64,000 nucleotides of DNA from assembly GCA_021613335.1 (NCBI GenBank), contig JAJTWR010000471.1:111001-175000 (forward strand), written 5' to 3'. The DNA comes from Whitmania pigra. Lineage: Eukaryota; Annelida; Clitellata; Hirudinida; Haemopidae. This document shows positions 56,101 through 64,000 of this stretch, one piece after another (positions within the stretch are counted from its first letter, which is position 1; each line of letters starts with the position of its first letter). Made by a program: the position numbers and the translations under genes. The notes beneath the pieces are model-generated. The model worked only from the letters and a program-made list of their open reading frames with translations, was not told the DNA's origin and did no database searches.

Positions 56101-57878
56101 TCCTGCAAATGACGGCGGAATTGTCTCCGTGAAGACATTCAAAGAGCGTTGGAATGAAATCTAAAATGAGAAACTTTGTAAATATGAACGAGGTTAATAC
56201 AAATAAATTAGTATTAGTGCAAACACTTCATGTTAATATTCATGAGATTAATAAACAGAAGGGTCACTCACTCTTGGCTTCTGCAAGGGTCTTCAGGGCG
56301 GACAAATTGCGACTCGACATGAGGTTGCATATGAACTCCATGAGGCAGAACTTAACATCCTCTGGATCCTGTTAAACAAATTGATGACTCATTAGCATAA
56401 CTATTTATTATTTAACGTCAATTGCATTAATCAATTTCTCTAATTAAGATTACAGTAAAAGTCCTGAGGAGATGCCATCTTAAGGATAAGACCAAACTGT
56501 CCCCACTTCAAGAGCCATCAACTAAACGACAGTGACAAAAGAGTTTCAAACCATGCAGCAACAAATAACCATCTGTTACTCTTAAATGCTACAGGACTGT
56601 GTTTATATTTATTTATCTCATTGACATCACCCCTACCTTGGCATCTTTCCTGTTAACAAGTGCAGCCCAGTTCGCATGACTGAAGTCAATTTTTGACAAA
56701 ACCTCCTTGCTGATCCACCCCCACTTGGAGGAACAAATTCCACTCGTCAGCAGGGTTAGAAGCCTCAGAGCAGATTTGATTTGAGGTGATTTGTTCCCAA
56801 TGGAAGTCAGCTTCAGAATTGCTGGCACGTGATTGGTCACCAGCTTCTTGGCTACCGATTGGCCGACGATTTCGTACTGCTTGAGGTCGGAGAAAATCCT
56901 GACAAGGATCAGTCGGATGCTTTCGAGAACTTGATAGATCTTCAAATTAACATAAATAATTTATAGATTTTTAAATTAACATAAATAAATTCTAGATCTT
57001 TAAATTAAGATAAATAATTTATAGATATTTAAAATAAAAGAAATAACTGATGCATTTAAAAAATAAATCTTTCACATTGAAGCAAGCTATTGTTTTTATT
57101 TATTATTGAGGCCAAGTCATAATATTTCTACCCAATTTAATGATTTACTAAGATAATTGGATTTTTTAACAGCGACATTTCTTAGTAATGATATTATTAG
57201 TAATTTTATGATCAGTCTACCTCTGGTGTTTTAAGTTTCTCTCCGGTGAGGAGATCTAGAATTTCTTTGCAATCACTGGTTGACTTGCAATACGACTGCA
57301 CAACATCATCTTCGGTCCTGTCCTCCAAATGTGCTTCAGCTGACTTGATGAAGCTTGCAAGAGCTAAGATTAAAACAAGGTGACTTCTTAATTTGAAATA
57401 TTGTTCAAAATAATTTGTAACATTTTAACAAAAAAAAATGAAAAAAACTGGTCATTACTATGAAATGCACTTTAAATGTATCTAATTGTAAGAGATTTTT
57501 ACATCAGACATTGTGGATTTTATAGCACCATAAGTGTCCATACATAACGTATGCTCAACTTTAAATTTTATGACTTTTTCTTAAGCAACACTAACAATTT
57601 GTGGTTATCCAACTGATGATTACAATATTATAATTACTCGTAAGCGATCAAATTGAGTTAAAGACTTTTAAAAACAAGATATCTGAAAACTAAAAAGCAA
57701 GGTATAATAGACATCTTAATTCGCAACTCGGGATGAAATAATTCTCGGTTTACCAACCTACGAAGGCTGAACTTGAATCACTCAACAAAGTAATAAAATC
57801 TGATCCCGTAAAAAAATTTTTAACTTTCTTGGCTTCGGGTAATTTGTCATCTAAATCTAAAACAGCTTTTCTCTTCAT
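47146..57878 (-). CDS. URB1: Nucleolar pre-ribosomal-associated protein 1 (URB1/NPA1)
   Basis: Thirty-two exons: 57758-57878, 57221-57363, 56637-56939, 56272-56368, 56078-56160, 55837-56013, 55554-55687, 55266-55470, 54350-54490, 54084-54263, 53874-53994, 53360-53808, 52994-53225, 52753-52889, 52520-52666, 51985-52417, 51668-51880, 51383-51621, 51168-51309, 50901-51037, 50657-50739, 50338-50576, 49933-50046, 49710-49773, 49392-49551, 49055-49172, 48619-48885, 48322-48428, 48056-48199, 47713-47816, 47350-47604, 47146-47269. All phases agree; 1870 residues (human 2271). Starts [20 protein letters not shown] (basic, nuclear). Best family matches are [77 protein letters not shown] and [10 protein letters not shown]. 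Helical-repeat scaffold of early 60S pre-ribosomes. Odd: exon 22 contains an HPSI microsatellite. Confidence 0.93.
50418..50478. repeat. (ATGG)n microsatellite inside a URB1 coding exon
   Basis: About fifteen ATGG units with one interruption (tgtatgg). On the coding strand it reads as His-Pro-Ser-Ile tetrapeptides (period 12 bases) within exon 22, between [11 protein letters not shown] and [13 protein letters not shown]. The frame stays open across it. The flanking residues align with ordinary URB1 sequence, so the repeat appears to be translated. Confidence 0.85.
54514..55180. repeat. 60-61-bp minisatellite in a URB1 intron
   Basis: About eleven tandem copies of a unit containing 'gatcataattaagtataacc' and 'tcgtaatgaatatttattat', directly adjoining with no unique spacers. 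It occupies most of the intron between URB1 exons 8 and 9. Copies differ at a few positions only. Confidence 0.92.
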
Positions 57879-57899
57879 TCTAGGGTTTTAAGATCAGAT

Positions 57900-60390
57900 A
57901 TAAACAATCAAATAAAGCGTGTACACGGAATTGCTTCACTATTTATCGCTTATCGCTATGAACACATTTACCAAAGTATAACATTTAAAAATTACGTTTT
58001 ATCACAAATTTAAACTCTACAATAAAAAAAAACACATTTTTATTAATTAACTAAATAAATGTAAAAAGTACTAATTTGTTTGTTAGTATTCGATTAAATG
58101 GAGAGAGTCCGAAGAATGAATATGACTGATGAATTATTATTTCATATTGTTGTTTTAAAATGTTAAAAGTCGTATGATTTATGTCATAAAATACCGATCT
58201 GATGGTCAAAGCATTGTTAAAATTAAAATACGGCGTATTTGAGAAGCAACTACGTTGTTGGTAGAAAAAACGTGTGCTTCTTTAGCTGAGAGGTGAAAAA
58301 ACATGAGAAAAAGAAAGAGCGAGAAAAGTTACTGCAAGCTGTTTTTCTTCGTTCCTTTTCTCAACTGGTAATTATTACAAAGTCCACTGGCTGATGTTTT
58401 ATGCCACTGGATGGAAAAGAAAGCAGAAGTTGATCTCTAAAGTGATTTTTCGAGCCAAAAGTCATTTAGTCTTCAATTAAATGGAAAATGTGTGCCACCT
58501 ATGGATGGCCCTTTTCGACACTAGATGGATGGCAGACAGGAAGTCGTTTCGATGATCGAAGAGGCAAACTCCAGGACTCCAAGACGATGCCAATGAATGA
58601 GACTGATGGAATGAACTGAAATGCATAGAATAAGAACTAAAAAAAATGCAACTCCTGCTAATTCAAAGGTGAATGCCTCCAACAAAGTTTATCTTACAAT
58701 TCTCGCGTTAAAATCTGTTCGCTTTAAAAGTGAATTTAATCAAAGGAAAATCATATTCCATATCGGAAAACAGATGACCACTCTCGAATTAAATAACCAC
58801 CATTTTCACCGAGCTGAGGTCAAAGTTCAAAGATGAAAGGACGACCTTTGGGATGTGAGGTCAGAATGTGCATGAGGGTCATTGATCAAGTCCTTTTCTT
58901 GAGAAACAACGTTACTTGAGATTTGCCTCGGTATAAACTCGGATGACGATTTGCAAAATTTACAAAATCAATTTTTAGAATATTCCACTTAAATTATTCA
59001 AACAAACACAAACTATTAAAGCGGATTCTGATCAAATAGTGTAAAGATAACGGAATGAGAAAAAGTAAATGAATAAAAATAATTAAAAAGATAGAAAATA
59101 GAAAGAAGATGCCATTTCATGGCGTAATGTGTTTTTAAATTTTTAAAAGGCTCTATTAGCGAAGAAACTCAATACTACTCTGTCCATCCCCAAGACTCGA
59201 GAGCATAAATATGTCTAAGATGTCCACTGGTGTAACTGCAGACAAGCCAATGAATGTCAGGAAATCGATCTTGTTTTTGTTTTTTATATTCTTAAATCAG
59301 AGATGGAAGCATTGCTTTTTGAAGAATGTCACTAGGTAGACTTTTCAAGAGATTAATTAATTAACTATTTAATTATTAATTACGATGCGACGAAATTATT
59401 ATTAAATTGTGTAGAGAAGGAGAGACAAATTCAATAATCAGAATTTTAGAAGATGGCGACGACGACGACGACGACGATGATGATGATGATGATGCTGTGA
59501 AGCGATGAGTGGTTTGCTCGTATTTTAATTATTTCACTTTGGGTTTTCAAGGTCGTTGAAAGGTGAGGTCACGAGGGAATATTTGATTGCCAGTCTTCGG
59601 GTCAACACTCAAGTAATTTCACTCAATCCGATTGAGCAGCAATCAGTCAAGCAAAACAGTTACAGGGGAGTTTCACGAAATTGAAACTGAGCTTGCGTGA
59701 CATTTATTTGGAATTCATAAATAATAATAAAAAATGAATGGAAGATAAATATTAATTAAATTGTAATAATTATTTAAAGAACTGCAACTATATTAACTAA
59801 TAGCAACAAATTAATTTAAGAGATTTAAAAGATGTAAAGGCATCAACTTTTTTCATATTTCCTTGGAAAGCAGGTTTATTAAAGCTGTAATTTTAGCGCG
59901 AAAATATTTTCCTGAAGCTGTCTTTAATGCAACGATGAACTTGTTATATCTAATATGGAAGTGTTTTTGAGGAGTTTCTTTTTGTTGTTGTTGTTAAATT
60001 TTAAATTTTGCGAAATCGAAGATTACTTTAAAGAAAAAAATATAGAATAAAGGAAGTCACTTAAGAAGAATTTAAAAAAAAAACATTTTCGCCTTAAAAT
60101 TGGAATTTAAAAATTTAAATCAACCATTCCGACAGAGCTGTTGAAGTTGTTCACGTTAATTTTTTAATAATTGAATTTTTAACGAAATTCACTTTCCAGC
60201 AAGATGCGATGATTGACTTTTATAAATATTATTAAATTTGTTTGTAATAAATAAATATGTTTGCTTATAATGCACATATATTTGTTTCTAAATATATAAT
60301 TTAATTAAAGCAACTCGTTTTCATTCCTTTCTAGCGATGACTGCGCACGATTCAAGCTGTGAAGGGAGAAATATTTATAAAAACTAAAAC
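57900..60390. other. Intergenic interval upstream of URB1
   Basis: No convincing gene. It contains a short (GAC)n/(GAT)n run at about 59455-59492 beside 'gatgctgtgaagcgatgagt', and many AT-rich stretches. The URB1 promoter should lie just above 57878. A 71-codon frame at 58621-58836 has no family match and poor context. Confidence 0.4.
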
Positions 60391-60396
60391 GGCCTC

Positions 60397-60690
60397 ATTC
60401 ATCCATCCATCCATCCATCCGTCCATCCGTCCATCCGTCCATCCGTCCATCCGTCCATCCGTCCATCCGTCCATCCGTCCATCCGTCCATCCGTCCATCC
60501 GTCCGTCCGTCCGTCCGTCCGTCCGTCCGTCCATCCATCCATCCATCCATCCATCCATCCATCCATCCATCCATCCATCCATCCATCCATCCATCCATCC
60601 ATCCATCCATCCATCCATCCATCCATCCATCCATCCATCCATCCATCCATCCATCCATCCATCCATCCATCCATCCATTCATTCATTCCA
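60397..60690. repeat. (ATCC)n/(GTCC)n microsatellite
   Basis: About 290 bases of ATCC repeats with an internal segment of GTCC and alternating ATCC-GTCC units (60417-60530). It is the same motif as the short coding tract in URB1 exon 22. The long open frames of His-Pro-Ser-Ile or Met-Asp-Gly-Trp on either strand are artefacts of the repeat. Confidence 0.95.
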
Positions 60691-60699
60691 TTTTTTTAC

Positions 60700-61780
60700 G
60701 CTTAAATTTTCAAAGAAAATCGCGAACATTTCACGGTCGGGCTAACTTTTGAAAGCATTATTAACGGGATGTCCGTTTCAACTTCTACGAATTTCAACTT
60801 GTTGCACGACGAGATGAACATCCATGCGTTTCTCCACCGACAGGAATCCTCCTCCTCTCCCTCGTAACCTGCCTGGAAGACCTGGAAGGATCCACACCGC
60901 TGCTTCAAGCGAACATCATCCTAATGAAATCTGATCAATTTTAATTTCCTTCATTACCGATTCGAAATGACATCCCGGGTTCGTAATTTAGAGAAATAAA
61001 AATAAAGCACTTTTAATATTTCATAATTTTCGTCGATAATTTATTTCCGCCTCGGCTAGGATTATTCAGACGTTTTGAAGGTGAGCGATATTTTCAGGCA
61101 GAAAAATTCAATTCTCGATTCAATCGATTTTATTTCATTTTATTTCATATATGTTGTAAAAAAAACAACAACAAGCGAACCGATTAATTACGACTGAATG
61201 CTGTCCGTTTTTTTGTGGAATTATTTTTTTGATCGACATTTGCATTGCAATGGGAAGTTTTCCTCAACAGCAACTGCAGCAGACGTGTTGAAAGTCTCTG
61301 AACAAATAAGAACTTTAATCACGTTAATTGATCGTCGAGTTGTTGTTGTTGTTGTTGTTCAATCACAAATCGATTTCTTCAACGAAATCGAGAACATCGA
61401 ACATGTGCGGAGTCTTGGAGACGATTACGCGCTCAAAAATTTTGAGAATGAATATTTGAGAAAATTGCGAAATAAATTCTTGACTGGAATGATAAAGTGA
61501 AGAGGAGTAATGACCACAGAAGGACATCACATGGCTGGAAACAGGCGATGGACATCATTAGCATCATTCAAAGACAAAGAGAGAATTTGTCCCGACCATC
61601 GAGCTTACAAATTATGAAATATTTTTCCAAGAAACAAGAAGACCGAACATCGTGGAGAAAGCATTGATCCCGGGAACTCGATCCTTGCTCGACTATCAGT
61701 TGGAGTAAACATTTTTTGCCAGTGATCTATCTTAGTAAAAACAGTTTACTTTGTATTTCCTCGCGACGACAACTACAACA
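60700..61780. other. Likely 5' region of the calcium-channel gene
   Basis: Frames at 60702-60908 (minus) and 61198-61500 (plus) are open but match nothing I know. The plus frame includes a (GTT)n run giving polyvaline. It may be 5'UTR or upstream exon sequence of the channel gene starting at 61788. I cannot support a protein here. Confidence 0.3.
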
Positions 61781-61787
61781 ATAAGTT

Positions 61788-62083
61788 GTGGACAACAACA
61801 TGGAGACAACTCCAGCGACTAAATCGAACCTCCAGCATCGACACAGGAGCGTGCCGAATCTTTTTGCCAGGAAGGCTCTTCTTCGACACGTAAAATCACT
61901 CAAGACCAACCCCGTGCTGCGATTGGCCGGTCACACCGCAGTGGGTGATGAAAACGAGGACGAAGGGGGCAACGACATCGAGAAAGAGGAGTTACCCTAT
62001 CCGGGGTTCACTGCCAAAGCCCTATTTTGCCTCTCACAGACCACGAGGCCCAGAAGTTGGTGTTTGGTGTTGGTCACCTGGAA
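61788..62083 (+). CDS. T-type voltage-gated calcium channel alpha-1, first coding exon
   Basis: Starts [14 protein letters not shown] and remains open to a donor at 'tggaa|gtatcc'. The last third reads [20 protein letters not shown] followed by [10 protein letters not shown], the conserved N-terminal cytoplasmic segment just before the first transmembrane helix of Cav3 channels (CACNA1G/H/I; vertebrate pattern [23 protein letters not shown]). An acidic run ([15 protein letters not shown]) precedes it, as in the family. The remaining exons, including NPWFERIS and IS1, are not found before 64000, so the gene continues off the window with a first intron of at least 1.9 kb. Cav3 channels carry low-voltage-activated calcium current in excitable cells. 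Confidence 0.75.
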
Positions 62084-62639
62084 GTATCCTTTACAGTTCA
62101 TTGAGTTCATTTATAGTCACATTGCATCACCTGATTAAACGTTCAGATGAAATAATGTCAGTTCAACATCGTAACTGAATAATATTATTAATTATTTCGA
62201 TTGGGTTTATTGTTAATATTGTTGCTATTGTATTATAAAACATAATAACCACAACAACAACAACCACAACAAAAATTATACATCTCGAAAACTTGCATAC
62301 TTCATAACTCCAGTACATTTCGATGAAATCAAGAAATTATAAATTATTTGCAAATGTTGCATAATTCGTGATACGAGGCGTTTCAATATTGCCAAATCTA
62401 TTTTCGTTTACTAAGCAATAGATGCCTTCGCGAGTAATGATAGTAGTTAAAAATCGTAGCGATACTGATTTAAATTTATAGCATTTAAAGGTTATAAAAT
62501 TTAATTTATTGATTATTAAAATTTATAATAACATTGAAAGTGTTGGAATTTGTATTTCGAGGATCCATGAAATATTTGTCTCAGGGTTAAAATGGCTGGT
62601 TTGATATTATAGATTTGATATAATTGATTAAATGAAATC

Positions 62640-62695
62640 ATCATCGACATCGTCATCGTCTTCGTAATCGTAATCGTCATCGTCATCGTCATCAC

Positions 62696-62729
<34 letters not shown>

Positions 62730-62750
62730 ATCATCATCATCATCATCGCC
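62640..62750. repeat. Imperfect (ATC)n/(TCG)n microsatellite
   Basis: A tract of 'catcgtcatcgtc' type units ending in (CATCAT)n, inside the presumed first intron of the calcium-channel gene. Related short trinucleotide runs are at 62860-62885, 63040-63075 and 63170-63215. The Met-Thr open frame on the minus strand is a repeat artefact. Confidence 0.9.
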
Positions 62751-63315
62751 CCATCACATCCTTAAGGACTTCAAAAAGATGTTCGAATCTTTGCAAACAT
62801 GTGGCAGATAGTATCGATTTAATGGATTAATAGACTTCATAAATTCATCCTTTTCATAATCATTAGCATCATCATCATCATCTTCGGCTGCACTGAATTT
62901 TGAAAATTGATGAACAATAATTTCGATTGACAGAAGGAGTTCAAATATGTTTAGTTGTATTTCTGCTCTAATGGCTTAATAAATAATAAAAGCGACAACA
63001 ACAACAACAGCAACAATAAGAGTAGTAAAAAATATAATAACCATCATCGTTGTCGTCGTCATCATCGTCTTTGATAATATCCTAACTTGATTGTTTTGAC
63101 GTTTAACTTTGTAAATGCTTGATTGGATGTCACTTAAACATTTCAATTTCCATATCTATCATCATAATACATCATTATCATCATCACCATCATCACTACC
63201 ATCGTCATCATCATAATTACGGCCATCAATGTGCTTTCCATCACCTGTAGACGTTTTTATCTCTGAAGTGCTGTCATTCACATGCATTTCTGGTGCACTG
63301 GAGCTGGTATGACGA

Positions 63316-63660
63316 GCTCACTCACTCACTCACTCACTCATCACTCACTCACTCACTCACTCACTCACTCACTCACTCACTCACTCACTCACTCACTCAC
63401 TCACTCACTCACTCACTCACTCACTCACTCACTCACTCACTCACTCACTCACTCACTCACTCACTCACCACTCACTCACTCACTCACTCACTCACTCACT
63501 CACTCACTCACTCACTCACTCACTCACTCACTCACTCACTCACTCACTCACTCACTCACTCACTCACTCACTCACTCACTCACTCACTCACTCACTCACT
63601 CACTCACTCACTCACTCACTCACTCACTCACTCACTCACTCACTCAATCACTCCCTCACT
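63316..63660. repeat. (ACTC)n microsatellite, about 340 bp
   Basis: Near-perfect ACTC units with two slips (63339-63342 and 63468-63472) and point changes near the right end. The Ser-Leu-Thr-His frames across it are artefacts. Its right edge abuts the donor of a predicted minus-strand exon, so it would lie within that gene's intron. Confidence 0.97.
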
Positions 63661-63667
63661 CATTCAC

Positions 63668-63962
63668 TCCAGCATGGTACAACTTCTGGTAGCCTCAGAT
63701 AAGTTGTGGAGAGAGCCAGCTGCCTGACAGGCAGGACTTAAGATGGTCAAAGCCTTCAACTTTCTACTTGAGCATTTAGTGGAACCGAAAGTCTATTGTT
63801 AACGAAATGCTTTCCTTCCTTCATTAAATTCTCTCACGCATTGAGTGAATGTCCGAGAAGGATTCCACGAATGACGGCCTCGTGGCTCAGTCGATCCAGG
63901 CAGATAAAAGTCATAAACTCAATCAATTCAACTTTTTCGAACACATTCCAATTATTTATTTT
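63668..63962 (-). CDS. Two exons of an unidentified minus-strand gene
   Basis: Exon 63838-63962 (acceptor 'attttgacag', donor 'aatgc|gtgaga') and exon 63668-63763 (acceptor 'caagtag', donor 'ctgga|gtgaat') join in phase 2 with no stop. They read LIEFMTFICLDRLSHEAVIR then GILLGHSLNA joined to KLKALTILSPACQAAGSLHN. The regular Leu/Ala pattern resembles an alpha-helical (ARM/HEAT-like) repeat, but I do not recognise the protein. No further exon was found to the left that fits in phase. It would run antisense within or beyond the calcium-channel gene. Confidence 0.4.
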
Positions 63963-64000
63963 CTGTCAAAATTATTCTCGCTCATAATTTCCTCTATCCG

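Noticed and set aside
60352..60745. Long frames of His-Pro-Ser-Ile / Met-Asp-Gly-Trp
   Set aside because: They are read-through of a tetranucleotide microsatellite in several frames on both strands.
63282..63727. Ser-Leu-Thr-His repeat proteins
   Set aside because: Artefact of the (ACTC)n microsatellite; no start context or splice support.

Overview
This is AT-rich invertebrate animal DNA. It has multi-exon genes with GT-AG introns mostly of 50-400 bp, interspersed class I and II transposons, a tRNA-headed SINE, and long microsatellites. The genes are clear metazoan orthologues. I could not place the species; a compact-intron genome of ascidian type is possible but unproven. No bacterial operon, CRISPR array, rRNA or virus genome was seen.

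Left third (about 1.1-28.7 kb): a tandem segmental duplication of three units, each with a complete 19-exon ADAM-family (M12B reprolysin) metalloprotease-disintegrin gene on the minus strand (1926-10774, 12131-17900, 21668-28434). I reconstructed all three. Each begins with a signal peptide, keeps frame through every splice, carries HExxHxxGxxHD, disintegrin and cysteine-rich domains, and ends in a short hydrophobic tail that looks like a GPI-anchor signal. Units 1 and 2 also carry broken, intron-containing pieces of the SELENOO gene, whose intact copy lies at 32-36 kb. The introns are riddled with mobile DNA: Tc1/mariner, LINE, hAT, a hAT MITE with perfect 8-bp target duplication, SINEs, and an element whose inverted ends are made of a short tandem motif.

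Middle (28.7-46.1 kb): a possible small membrane-protein gene; TTC19 (minus) head-to-head with SELENOO (plus, ending in Sec-Ser-Ser with a recognisable SECIS in its 3'UTR); WDR48 (minus, 19 exons) tail-to-tail with SELENOO; and an unrecognised six-exon gene for a mucin-like multi-pass membrane protein.

Right third (47.1-64 kb): URB1 (minus, 32 exons, 1870 residues, with a tetranucleotide microsatellite inside a coding exon); then a microsatellite-rich interval holding the first coding exon of a T-type voltage-gated calcium channel (plus) and, beyond a long (ACTC)n tract, two phase-matched exons of an unknown gene on the minus strand.

The housekeeping genes act in separate pathways: respiratory complex III assembly, mitochondrial AMPylation, USP1-family deubiquitination and 60S ribosome assembly. 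They appear neighbours by location, not function. The most unusual part is the ADAM array. All exon coordinates come from hand reading of splice sites and phase, not from transcript data.
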